64,000 nt of DNA from Hermatobates lingyangjiaoensis (lineage: Eukaryota > Arthropoda > Insecta > Hemiptera > Hermatobatidae): positions 5,663,001 through 5,727,000 of the forward strand of contig JAPFBL010000049.1 in the NCBI GenBank assembly GCA_026182355.1, read 5' to 3'. The notes below the pieces were generated by a model. It searched no databases and was not told where the DNA came from. It saw only the letters and a program-made list of their open reading frames with translations. Position 1 is the stretch's first letter, and the number at the start of each line of letters is the position of its first letter. The position numbers were made by a program, and so were the translations under genes. Below are positions 23,475-35,200 of the stretch, in pieces.

Positions 23475-24287
23475 TTTATTTATTTATTTATTTCATTGAG
23501 GGTGATTATAATACTGCGTATTAAGTACTATTGTACTTTCCCCCCTTCTGCACTGTAGAACCCCAGTTAGCTTCAACGCCTCCCAAAGCACCTGCCTCTG
23601 TGTATCACAGTGGCTTGACAGTCAGTAAGCAGGTGCAACGGTGCTTCTTCATCTTCCTTGCAAAATCTGCTCGAACCATCATTGATAATGCCCATTCTCC
23701 ACAGATGGACATCAAGTAACGTAGTGACCCATGAGAAATTCCGTTAAAATCCTTAGATTATTCCTGCTCCTTTTCATACAATACAAGTTTTGCCTATTCT
23801 CAAACTCACTGAGAAGCCTCTTTGATTGTATGAGTCCTTGAAGAGAATCCCAGTATTGCTTCCTGTTTTCCCTATCCTCTTTTCTAAGGAGTTCTTGTAT
23901 AGTGTCTTGTCCTATACCACAATATGGTTCTGGAACAATATGCGGTTTCCGAACACCTTCTCATGCAAGTTCGTCTGTTCGTTCATTTCCCTCTACTCCT
24001 GCATATCCTGGCACACAGTAGAGAGAGATCCTGTTTCTCATACCCATGAGATTGAGTTTATTTTTGCAGATCAGGACCATCTTTGAGCTGATGAGGATTG
24101 AACTCAATTCTTTGAATGCTGCTTGACTCCCACACATTATTGTTATATGTCTGTTCTTATATCCTTTATCCATATTAAATTGTGCACATTTTTCGATGGC
24201 ATGGATTTCAGCTTGAAAGATACTGGTGTACATGCCCATAGATTCGGAGTATTTGGTCTTAGGCCCAAATATTTGTCTTACAAGCGT
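23475..24287 (-). pseudogene. Jockey-like LINE 3' end: RNase H and zinc-binding tail
   Basis: On the minus strand from 24287: a truncated start, then GMYTSIFQAEIHAIEKCA, ITIMCGSQAAFKEL and SLYCVPGYAGVEGNERTDEL. This is an RNase H domain in the order seen in I/Jockey-type elements, with E in QAEI, D replaced by G in SQAA (usual S-D-S-Q), and V-P-G..G-V-E-G-N-E. A TGA follows DELA. A long open part (about 60 codons) then leads through a frame change near 23720 to MGIINDGSSRFCKEDEEAPL and HLLTDCQA, the CCHC-like tail. The 3' end is an (aaat) repeat (23475-23494), as in such LINEs. The element is 5' truncated. Confidence 0.85.
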
Positions 24288-25385
24288 GGAAATAGTATTA
24301 TAGACGAATATTTGTTAAAATTTGCCACGCCAGTTCTTGAACCTATTCAATCCCTGGTAAAAAATTTGAGTAGAATACGTTCTTGTACATTTTGAACCAC
24401 AAATCGAACAACATGGAACATGGAAAAAATTGAGCAACATGAAAATAAGCCACTTATTTTAATAACGCTTAAACCAATGTTTGCATTAAGATGACCTTCA
24501 TTTATTAGCAGTAGACCTGGAAACGGAGGGTTGAAAAGAAGTTAATGAACCAATATGAAATATTTTTGGGCTCAAAGAATTGAAGAAGCATAATATAGAC
24601 GAGAAGGGCAACATTATGCAATATAAGCATTCTAAAGTATGCCACAATTTTTTAAATAAGTTTTAAAATAATACTTGAAGAATTTCATCAATGATATCGG
24701 TTCAGAGCCACACCTATAGAGAAACTTGCTTAGGGTTATAACGTAGCTGCATTGGGAACGCAGCTACAGATCAATTTTTCGTAAAAGATGCTATTTCACC
24801 GTAACACATATTTGCTTAATTTAATGTTTCTCATGAATGGAAATTTAATTAAATGTGCTAAAAAAACCTTCTCTACTATTTCAACAGAGCCCCGTTCATT
24901 GTTAAATTCCATAGTTTTACAGTATTATGAGTTATTGGACCCTCTCCCTAGGCTTGCGCGTAAACCTGATATTAATATAGTGTTTTCTAATCGTAATAAC
25001 GGAAGAAATATATTAATAAAAAAACTCTTCCAGGGAACTGGAGTCCGGTGGTATTTATAAAATCCCGTTCAAAAATTGCCATAAGATTTCTGTTGGTCAA
25101 ACTGGTAAATCTTTAAAGACACGTGTAAACAACTTCAATACAAAGTAATTAGACATGAAAAAAGTAGCGCCTTATTCTTGCATATATATAATGAAAATCA
25201 TCATATTGATTGGACCGGAGCCAAATTTATTATCTATGAAAAATCGCTGTTGTTGAGAAATATTATCGAATTCTCTGATTAAATTTAATTGATCAAATAT
25301 TATAAACATTAGTAACGGGTTGTTCCGGCTTGACTCAGTGTTAACGAAGGTAATAGCCTCTTCTAAGAGGGTTGATAGCCGGTAT
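24288..25385 (+). mobile_element. PLE, second type: RT end and GIY-YIG endonuclease
   Basis: The stretch 24425-24470 reads K-I-E-Q-H-E-N-K and 24835-24880 reads N-L-I-K-C-A-K-K-T, the end of PLE reverse transcriptase. An open frame at 24788-25060 carries L-A-R-K-P-D-I-N-I-V-F, typical of the linker. A frame change leads to SGGIYKIPFKNCHKISVGQT and G-K-S-L-K-T-R-V, a clear GIY-YIG domain (GIY kept, Y of YVG replaced by S). Then come H-I-Y-N-E-N-H-H-I-D-W and NIINISNGLFRLDSVLTK. This clade (GIYKIPC..C...YVGQT form) differs from the VY..C..C type elsewhere in the window. A related copy lies at 46540-47330. Confidence 0.8.
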
Positions 25386-25479
25386 AGTTTTTTACTGTTT
25401 CGTACTGTACTCCTTTGTTTCCCCAAACATCCCTGCTTGGACTTTTGTCCTTTCGTGCACTTTACACGCATAGATAATA

Positions 25480-26190
25480 TATAATAATGAATAATATTGT
25501 AAGGTCATTCACACATAATAATAACAAAATCAATTTTTTGGTAACAATCATTGACCTTTTGCTAAATATGGCTGCGTTTTATTCATCAAGTGAAAAACTG
25601 ACGACAGTGTCACTAAAGTGTTTCCAGACAATTTAAAAAAGGGTAAAAGTAATTCATAAATACACATATTTTGATGTTAAAAGTGGTTTTTTCAGTAAGG
25701 ATTTCAAATAACTTTGTCGAAAGGATAATATAATTATTCTTATTAATTTTGAACCATATTTGCAGGAGGTTACGCTATAAATGGGTCACCAAAATTTTCT
25801 ATATTAAGCAGAAAATGGATGCACTCAATGTATATTCAATTAAAAATATTGTAAAGAAGAGAAAAACTGGTGATGTACTTAAAAAAATTTAAAGTTATAA
25901 TAAACAAGAGTGGAATAAGAAAAAAGACTTTGTTAATTTAAATAATATATACATTTTAGTAAATAACATTATTTATCACATTTTTTTGCTTGTCCTCTTT
26001 GTTTTGGTTTTTTCCTTCTCCACCTTTTTCAGCTTTTCACACCAAGATTAAGTAGACGTTTTATTTTCAAAGCTCCAGCCATAAAGATGAAGCTCTCCGT
26101 TCATTCAGATTTGCATTCATCAACTTTATTTCCTTCCTTCTTTTCTAAATTTTTGTCTGGATCTTGTCTATCACTTCAATTACGACTCTC
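25480..26190. other. AT-rich tract, no feature recognised
   Basis: No coding signal was found on either strand. Confidence 0.4.
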
Positions 26191-26650
26191 ACTCTAGGCA
26201 ATGTCATGATCCTTGCATGCTTCAACTGGTTAATTCATTCCTTTATTTTCACGTTCCAGACGATCTTCCAATTCAGTTCCGTGTCTGCAGCGATTGTAAT
26301 TACCTCTTTCAAATTTTAAATGTATCTCCTTTTTCTATTTTGATCTAACTATTTATATAACTCATCGTTTACCTCTTCTATGATTTTGTCGTGTTCATTG
26401 TTGTTGTTGTATTCTGGTTCCATGTAATTTTATTAATTTATGATAATTGTTTCTTAAATGTATTTTTAGGGTAATATTTTAAAGATAAAATGAGACAATG
26501 GCACTGTAACTATATAATGAAAGAAAAATCGGTAAAAAGTAGATGAAGAAAAACCGAAGGTGGGGATATACCATAGGTGTCTGGCTGAATGTGGGGAAAA
26601 TAGAAGTGTGATTGTGTAGGCTTGGGGCTGGAGTTACTCATTTTGTTCTA
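26190..26650 (-). repeat. Dispersed repeat of unknown type (copy at 50440-50930)
   Basis: Aligns loosely with 50440-50930, for example ctcatcgtttacctctt against ctcctcgttcacctttt, and later atattttaaagataaaatga against ttttaaaaagtcaaatga. The minus strand from 26424 reads EPEYNNNNEHDKIIEEVNDE and KEVITIAADTELNWKIVWNV with stops between, so it may be a decayed coding region. No family recognised. Confidence 0.4.
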
Positions 26651-27238
26651 GGCCGCTAGAGAACTGTCTCTTCCTAGATGTCATAGTGCTTACTATTAGT
26701 AAATGGACTAGGATTTTATTTAATACAACAGAAAAATAAATTTTGTCTATTACATGTTCTCATTTTAGACTGGTTTGAATTAATTGTTCTTTCTTTTGAT
26801 TAATAATATCCTACATAAACATACAAAGATAAAAGCTTTTGGAAAACTCAATTTAAAAAGAAAAAGAGGCATTTAAAATGAAACTTTAAAGATAGAGAAT
26901 TGAAGCTAGTATTAATTATATGAAGATATCAATTAAATGTACTTCAGAAACATGGTAGAGCTATCCGAACTACAAAGTAAGAACTAGGATTCAGGTACTC
27001 TTTTCTGCTGCTATTCCATTCCGCAGATAAATCATATTGTTGTTTGTTTCCAAGACAAAATATGTTTCACCGCTATTGACTTAGTCAATCAGATAAAAAT
27101 TCGGTAATCTTTAATTACATGCATTCATACTTATCTGGGACATTATTAGTCTATGTATGAGTGTGCCAATTGTATTGGCAAATGCAGCATCCCTCTACTT
27201 GAGACGAATCTTTTTTAGGAATTTGTTGGACACAGCAA

Positions 27239-27240
<2 letters not shown>

Positions 27241-27287
<47 letters not shown>
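27241..27287. repeat. TA dinucleotide repeat
   Basis: About 46 bases of alternating TA. Confidence 0.95.
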
Positions 27288-27289
<2 letters not shown>

Positions 27290-27290
<1 letters not shown>

Positions 27291-28670
27291 GTATCAATAA
27301 TATATTTATTGCAATGTCTAATGTAAAATAAACTATAAATGTTTTAAATAAAGTTTTGAAGATATGTTTAAAAATTGTTAATTTTTTTAGTGTTAAAATT
27401 TGCTGAATACAATTTCTTGCAAAATACAAGTAATAGTAAAAATGTTTATATTTTGCCATCATCGGTTAACAGTTTCATAAATTCTATTAAAACTAAAATA
27501 ACATGATTAGAAGGTGAATAATTGTTTTTTTTTAATGTCTAAGTAAGTTATTGATATCTGAGGAGGGTAAAGTATTGATTCAGCACTGCACTTGCTGAGT
27601 AGCATTTTGGCGTCCGTGCATTCCGTTACAGATCAATCTTTATGCAAAATAAAGTGGGTGATAATGTGTATATTATTTAAGTAAAAGAATAATCACACTG
27701 AATTAAGCTATCAACTTTTATGCTAGAATATTTGTGGAGTATCTTTTCTAATATTGTTGCTGCTAGAAAAAGAAAAGGATTTAAAATTGCAATTGCGCTG
27801 GTTTTTTATTTCATTTAACTAAATAATTATAAAAGTATTGTATTCTGAAAATGGGGATAACAAAACAATGCTCTAAGTGAACGATTTTTGTGAACATAGT
27901 TAATTAATGGTCATTTCTCAAAATAGTTTTGAGCGTAATTGTTAAGTAACTTAGCAAGTTTACTCTCAATGTTACAGATAGGGGTGCATATATATCAAAA
28001 ATAAAACCATACTTACAACACGTAACAATCATTTTGAACTATTAACCTGTTTATGTACTGAAAAATAAAAGTAAATTGTTATTCAATTTTTATTAATTTG
28101 AAAACAGCAAGAAAGAAAAATACCCAAAAACTATGGCTACTCTTTTATTGTTATGTAGCAAGGCACCAACATCCTACAACTGAAAATGAATACACCGTTA
28201 ATGAATATCTTGATATCACTAAGTTAACAACACTTTCTTCTATTTCATTAGATTTATAACTTTTTTGGATGAATCATTGCAATAGCGAAACAATACACTT
28301 GTTAGTACTGAAAGTGAATAATTACCCTGATAATAATTTCAATTTGATTTAAATCATTGAAACAATTCAAGTTAATTAATTTTTTTGTTGTAATAGTTTT
28401 CTTAGAAAAAAATTAAATTTTATGAGCAAAAAACATGTTGATGGTTATTGTTAATTACAAATGATTAAGGTTTTCATATTATGCATTATTTTAGATGGAT
28501 AACTAAATTGAGAACTTGACTGGAGAGTACAGTAGTAAATCGTTAATTGAAAATAAAAAAGTGCTTGTAAATTTAACACTATGTGGTCCTGAAATAATCT
28601 GACGCTGTTTGAGTACATCTTTTGATAAAGCTTAATAATCAATACTGGCCAAAACTGCTGACTCTACACT
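27290..28670. other. AT-rich tract, no feature recognised
   Basis: Short ORFs only. No repeat shared with other parts of the window was noticed. Confidence 0.4.
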
Positions 28671-28678
28671 CTATTTGA

Positions 28679-28981
28679 ATGGCATTATGTTCCTCGATTA
28701 CCTTTAGACCAATCTTTGAAAACAATCTAATGAATACATTAGGAGCCACTAGACTTGGCATTGTGAAGTTTTATAAGTCGTTAGATAGGAACATGAATGG
28801 GAAAGATAAATTCCAAAGGACATTGGGTGGAGTAGATTTTCACCGCATTAGCACATGGCATAAAGCCAAGCAGGGAGAGCCGACAGAATCAGCTGGCTCT
28901 GTATCGATTACCTTCCCATCACTTAACTTGGGTAAAATCAGCCTTCTATCTTCTCAACCCAAACTTTTATTATTTAATTGA
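28679..28981 (+). CDS. Unassigned 100-codon ORF
   Basis: Open from an ATG at 28679 for 100 codons, with mixed amino-acid composition (parts read LGATRLGIVKFYKSLDRNMN and WHKAKQGEPTESAGSVSI). That is less skewed than other ORFs of this AT-rich window. I see no signal peptide, membrane segment or known motif, and no splice sites strong enough to call an exon. It could be a chance ORF or a fragment of an unrecognised element. Confidence 0.2.
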   Translation: MALCSSITFRPIFENNLMNTLGATRLGIVKFYKSLDRNMNGKDKFQRTLGGVDFHRISTWHKAKQGEPTESAGSVSITFPSLNLGKISLLSSQPKLLLFN

Positions 28982-29049
28982 CATAAGTTTATTCATAGTC
29001 TATATATAAGAAATTAATAGGGTTAACATATCTCTTGTATATGTTAAAT

Positions 29050-31115
29050 AAGTTAAAGTTAAATATTGTAAACAAAACACTGCATATGTCTCTGAGTCAA
29101 TAATAACTGAATATACCTTTAAGGTATATACTAACTGAAAGGCTGAATATGGCCTTTAAGTTTTCAAATATGTCTCTAACTCAGTCTCTTAATAAGTCTC
29201 CGACTCTGTTTCTAAATACGTCTGTAGCTCATTCGATCAATATATCTCTAATTAAGACTCTGAAATGTTACCAACTAAAATACTTGATATGTCTCTGACT
29301 CTCTTTCTGAATATAAATCTGACTCTGTCTGTAATTATCTCTTAATATGTCTGTGGTTATTTTTCTGCATATCTCGGACCATCTCTGAATATGCTTATGA
29401 CTCCGTTTCAGATTAAGTCTTAGTACATCCTCTGACTATGCTTCTAACTCAGTCTTCTAATATGCCCCACTCTCTCTCTAAGTCTCTGACTTTAACACTA
29501 ACTCTCAACATGTATTTAACAATTTCACTACATATACCTCACAATAAGTTTTTGAAAATGTCTCTGACTCTGTTTGAATATTTTTTTAACTCCATTTATG
29601 AATATGACTCTAATTTAGTACCTGATAGCGACTGATTTGAACCCTGAATATATTCCTGGCAGTGTCTCTGAATATTATTCCAACTTAGTCTTTGATAATA
29701 TTTTAACTCAGTTTCTGAATATGTATCTATATCCGTCAATGAATAAGTCTGTGATATTGTCTGTAATATGTCACTGAAAAAGTATCTGACTCAATTACAG
29801 AATATGTTTGTCATTCACACATTGACTAAGTATCTGACTCAGTCTTTGAATATGCCTCTTTCTCAGTTTTCTTATATGAACCACACTCAGTCTATACATA
29901 TGTGTCTGATTTTATCTCTCAGTATAACTTTTAATACTAAACTTTGCTAAACATATCACTCATTCAGCCTAGCCCACACTTTAGTATGTCCCTTTCTGAG
30001 TATCTAAATATGTATCTAACTAAGATTTCCCTGAAATTTATCTGAAATGTCCCTGATGCTGGCTCAGAGAATGTATATGTTTCTCACATAATCACTAAAT
30101 ATTTCTGTGAATTTCTTTCTGATATCTCTGGTTCCATCTCTAAATATGTCTCTGACTTAGTATTTGTATATATCTCTCATGCTCTCTCTGAATATAAATA
30201 TTAAAAAGCAAGTCTTTGTCAGTTTTTTAATATGTCTCTAAATAGGTCTTTTAACATATCTATTAATCAGCATAAGAATATATTCTGTTCTGAATATGTC
30301 TTCAACTTTTTCGCTGAATACATTTCTCATTCAGTCTCTAAATGCATCTCTGACTCACTATCTAATACGTCTCCAACATTCCATTCTAATATGCTTCTGA
30401 TTCAGTTGTTGTGTATGTCACTGACTCTGCCTCTCAATATGACTTTAACACACTCAATATATGTCCCATTCACTACCTGAATTTATATCTGACACAAACT
30501 CTAAAGAAGTCTCTAACTCTGCCTCTTAATATATCTCTGTCCCTGTGAATATGTTCCTTTAACAAATCTCTTACTCTGTCTCTGTTAATGGGCCCCAATT
30601 TTGTCTGACTGTGTCTCTAAATATGTCTCTATGTCTCCAATGAAGGATTATAATATGTGTCTAACTCAGTCTTTGATTAATCTTTAACTGAGTCTTATAA
30701 CATGCTTCTAACTCAATTACTAAATATGCCTCTACTTAAGTCCCTTAAACCCTCACTGAGAATTTGAATATGTCTCTGACTAAGTCACTGAATACGTCTG
30801 AAAATCATTTTAAATGTCTCTAACCGGGTCTCCGAGTACATCTCTCACAGTCTCTCTAATAAGTCGTTCAGGCAGTCTCTGACTCTTTCTTCTTCCTTGA
30901 TTATTTCTGCAATTATTTCTGAGATTACACTGTAACTCAGTCTCTGAAAAGAGCTCTGTGTCGGTCGCTGAATATATTTCTGAATTTATCTTTGAATATA
31001 TATCTGACTTTGTACCTCAAAATGTTGGTGACTCAAGCGTTTCTAATACTGTCCGATACAATATCTGAATACATCTCTAACACTGCTTCTGAATATTTTA
31101 AACTCTGTTTTTACT
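29050..31115. repeat. Diverged 24-bp minisatellite, about 2 kb
   Basis: The tract is built from variants of tctctgactcagtctctgaa + tatg, itself two related 12-bp halves (tctctgactcag and tctctgaatatg). Copies differ at many positions and small indels interrupt phase. In one frame on the plus strand the unit encodes S-L-T-Q-S-L-N-M, which explains the Met/Ser/Leu/Thr-rich short ORFs at 29438-29635, 29768-29950 and 30232-30480. Frequent stops and shifts argue against a protein at present. Confidence 0.85.
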
Positions 31116-31119
31116 TTTC

Positions 31120-31948
31120 TATATGTAAAGAATAGTAATCATAACAAAAATTAATCTCAACGTTTTGATGGGTTTACATGTTTCTAGGTCCTTTTTTTAA
31201 TATTCTTTTGAAATGAGTGTGTACGTGTGCGTGTGGGTGGGTATGTTGGTATCCAAAAGTTTGTTGGCACGCTACACCGTTTGATAAACAAATTGATATT
31301 TAACACAAAAGTGTGACATGTAATCTGGATGTGTCTTACCATTTTAGGCAATACTTTATAACGAGGAAGTCACATTTTGACCAACATTTGTTTTTAAACA
31401 AAATTTTTTCTTGAACTACAAATTCTAGATAGTTGGAACTTTTAGTTGTTATAGAACGGAAATGGTATTAACAGAAAACAACACTAAAAATTGTCAATAA
31501 ACCTAAAGGTCATTTTTCATTTAAATGCGACAAATTATATATATGATTGATTTTGAAAGTTTTTGAGTATGATGAAGGTCACATAGCACTGATTAAGGTC
31601 ACATTGTTTAACATACCGTAAAGAAATTTACCCCAAAATAGCATTTCTTGAGAAGATAAGTTAGATAACTCTATTGAAATAAGAAGAAGGCAGAAATAGG
31701 TGTTATCTTAAATTTTATAATTTCAGGGAATGTGTTTTAACACTTAGAGGTTAACTAGATAAAAACGAAATCGAGTCCCGAAATTGGTAATAAAAAAATA
31801 ATTCAAAAATTTCAGTACGACCAACAGAATAAAGCTATAACATCTGAAAACTCAAATTAAAATAATGGATTACCTGCTGTACTGATGTATCTATTTATAT
31901 TGAGCTAGACATTTTTCAACAAAGTTTGTCAATTATAATTCATTTTTA
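31120..31948 (-). repeat. Family U copy, diverged, reversed
   Basis: Follows reverse U from ggtttacatgtttctaggtc, through gtgggtgggtatgttgg and cacgctacaccgtttgataa, to ggattacctgctgtact near 31867 and the A-rich end. It directly abuts the better preserved copy at 31949. Confidence 0.55.
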
Positions 31949-32603
31949 CTTTACTATAAGTAAAGTATAGTCATCGTGAAAAAATTCGATCTCGAGATTT
32001 TGACGGAATTACATGTTTTGAGGTACCAGAAGTCGTTTTATGAAGTTTTTTCGATGATGTCTGTGTGTGTGTAGATGGTGGGTAGGTGAGTGTTTTAGCA
32101 TTGCTTGTTACCACGCTACGGTCCAGAATCTTTGATGGATCAAGTTGATATTTTACACAAAAATGGGACTCATAAAGACAAAGATCCCTATTGTTTGGGA
32201 AGAATTATGCATGATGGGAAAGTCACTTTTTTTGCCAAAACCTGTTTTTTAGAAAACATTTATTTCTCCTAAACTGATAACCCTACAGTTTTGAACTTTT
32301 GACATTATCTTTAAGGTTACAAATGGAACAAACGAAAAATATATTCAGAATTTTAAATCAACAGGAAATATTTTTTTTTCAATAAAATGTAAAAATTTGG
32401 ACTTATAATTCAATCTCAAACCTTGTGGAAGCGATACAAGCCATACTGTTCGACGGATCAAAATCAAACTATGCCTAAAAATAGAACATTATGTGGAGAA
32501 TGAGTTGAGATATTTTTTTTTGAAATTACATTCGCTAAAGGGGCGTTACAGTACGATTTCTGTTTTCAGAAAATGTTTTTTGACGCTAAACGGCTCATTA
32601 AAA
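31949..32603 (-). repeat. Family U host copy, first part (interrupted)
   Basis: Reverse-strand U starting with the terminal near-palindrome ctttactataagtaaag (31949-31965) and ending at gacgctaaacggctcatt (32603). Its continuation is at 34240-35200, after an inserted U copy. No ORF longer than chance. Confidence 0.8.
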
Positions 32604-34240
32604 AATCTGGAGTGGCCTACACTCTACTTTACTATAAGTAACTCAATGTCAAATTTCTTGAGTATATAAAACATAACGTATCATTTAAGCATAACATAAA
32701 TATCTAAATGGGATATAATTATTAGCATTGCATTCGTGAGGTAGTACAGATAGTGATTGAAGGACATATCAATTTATAAGCTAATTTTTGTACATCACAA
32801 ATAATTTATTATTTGCAAATAATTTCATTAGTATAACTACAGCAGTAATATCATTTTTGAAAAACCAATGTGAACATTTCTTGAAACGAAATATTATCCT
32901 ACAAGAGAACATGGCTATTGTTCAAATAACCAGTAGATTTCTTACATCGTTTACTTGACATCCTTCTACATTGAATATTAATGTAAAATTTTCAAATTTG
33001 AAACAGGAAAATACCCTTTTTTTCTCTGAAAAACATCTTAAACAGCGAAGAAAATGTTGTTTTAAGGTGATTTGTTAATTAAAGATGTACGATAATTACA
33101 GTTATTAATCTCTAAACGAAAGATTTATATTTTGAATTATCTTTTACATTTTTGGTTTTTAACAGAATTATTATACTGGGAATTTTATGGCTTCTTAGTA
33201 TTTAGTAAGATCATTTTCCTTCCCCTTTGTCAAATAACATATATACGATTTTTTTTTTAATGAATGTTATCATTTACCTGCACAATATTATTCCTCTTAC
33301 ATCTCTTATAAGTCAATAATATATTTTCATTTTTCCATTAGAAACATCAATTTTATCTCAGTGGATTCGCTCAAAAAATTTCTAAGTCAATGTAAACAAT
33401 GTAAAAAAATACAAAAAATTCGACAAGTATAGCAGGTGATCTCTTAGTCTAGGATAAACAAAGAGTTTTTATATCGTTATTGCTCTTTTCCGTAATTGAA
33501 ACTTCATGATTTTTTTTTTATGAATTGCTAATTTTTTGTTCCATTTTTGGTCAATTTTTCATAATTTTTTATCGAGCCGTTTAGCGTCAAAAAAACATTT
33601 TCTGAAAACACAAATCGTACTCTAACGCCCCTTTAGCGAATGTAATTTTAGAAAAAAATATCTCAACTCATTGTCCATATAATGTTCTATTTATAGGCAT
33701 AGTTTCATTCTTGTCCGTCAAACAGTATGGCTTGTATCGCTCTCACAAGGTTTGAGATTGATTTATAAGTCAAAATTTGTACATTTTATTGAAAAAAAAA
33801 TATTTCCTGTTGATATAAAATTTTGAATATATTTTTCGTTTGTTCCATTTGTAACCTCAAAGATAATGTCAAAATCTCAAAACTTTAGGGTTAGTAGTTT
33901 AGGAGAAATAAATGTTTTAAAAAAAACGGTTTTTGGCAAAAAAAGTGACTTTCCCATCATGCATAATTCTTCCCAATCAATAGGGATCTTCGTCTAAATG
34001 GGGCCCATTTTTGTGTAAAATATCAACTTGATCCATCAAAGATTCTGGACCGTAGCGTGGTAACAAGCAATGCTAACACACGCACCCACCCACGCACCCA
34101 CCCACCCACCACACACACACACAGAAATCATCGTAAAAACTTCATAAAACGACTTCTGGGACCTCAAAACATGTAATTCCGTCAAAATCTCGAGATCGAA
34201 TTTTTTCACGATCACTATACTTTACTTATAGTAAAGTAAA
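32604..34240 (+). repeat. Family U, complete copy inserted into another U
   Basis: About 1.64 kb. Begins at tctggagtggcctacactc (32609) next to a tactttactataagtaa word. Ends at actttacttatagtaaag (34213-34230). Possible short target duplication taaaaa on both sides (32603-32608 and 34231-34236). Interior marks: gccgtttagcgtc, cgtcaaacagtatggcttg, gattctggaccgtagcgtgg, tcaaaatctcgagatcg. No coding region, poly-A tail or long terminal inverted repeats; the superfamily is unknown. Confidence 0.8.
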
Positions 34241-35200
34241 AATAATGAAAATTTGACCAAAAATGGAACAAAAAGTTACCAATTAATAAAAAAAAAATTA
34301 TGAAGTTTCAATTACGGAAAAGAGCAATAACGCTATAAAAACTGTTTGTTTATCCTAGACTAAGAGATCACCCGCTATACTTGTCGAATTTTTTATATTT
34401 TTTTACATTTTTACATTGACTTAGAAATTTTTTGAACGAATCCACTGAGATAAAATTGATATTTATAAAGGAATAATTTAAATAGTTTATTGACTTATAT
34501 GAGATGTAAGAGGAGTAATATTGTGCAGGAAAATGATAACACTCACTCAGAAAAAATTCGTATATATGATATTTGACAAAGGGGAAGGAAAATGATCTTA
34601 TTAAATACTAAGAAGCCATAAAATTCCAAGTATAATAATTCTATAAAAATGCAAAAATGTAAAAGATAATTCAAAATTGAAATCTTTCTTTTAGAGATTA
34701 ATAAATGTAATTATCCTACATCTTTAATTATAAATCATCTTAAAACAACATTTTTTTTTCGCTGTTATTTTGTTTTTCAGAGGAAAAGAGGGTATTTTCC
34801 TGTTTTAAATTTGAAAATTTTACTTTAATGTTCAATGTAGAAGGATGTCAAGTAAACGATGTAAGAAATACACTGGCTGTTTGAACAAACGCCATGTTCT
34901 CTTGTAGGAGAATATTTCGTATCAAGAAATGTTCACTTTGGTTTTCAAAAATGTTATTACTGCTGTAGTTATATTAATGAAATTATTTTTATCAGCTGTG
35001 GGATGTACAAAAATAAGCTTATATATTGATAAATCGATGAATCACTCTCTGTACTACCTCAGAAAACAAAGACTAATAAACATCTCCCATTTAATTTTTT
35101 ACATTATGCTTAAATGAGACATTATATATTATATACCCAAGAACATTGATATTAAGTTTACTTATAGTGAAGTTGAGTGCAGGCCACTCCAGTTTCTTTT
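34240..35200 (-). repeat. Family U host copy, second part
   Basis: Continues the reversed U interrupted at 32603 (gaaaatttgaccaaaaatgg...). It ends at gtgcaggccactccag (35190), the shared U 5' boundary. It pairs with 32604-33565 as a near-960-bp inverted repeat, so the two strands could fold together. Confidence 0.8.

Noticed and set aside
23826..24395. Plus-strand ORFs at 23826-24086 and 24123-24395
   Set aside because: Most of their length is antisense to the LINE RNase H region read on the minus strand. The rest of the second ORF lies over PLE sequence and matches no domain.
25172..25471. Minus-strand ORF of 99 codons
   Set aside because: Antisense to the PLE endonuclease end. No domain.
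29050..31115. Possible CRISPR-like array or repeat protein gene
   Set aside because: Units are head-to-tail without spacers and strongly diverged, and stops break every frame. It is a minisatellite in a eukaryotic genome.
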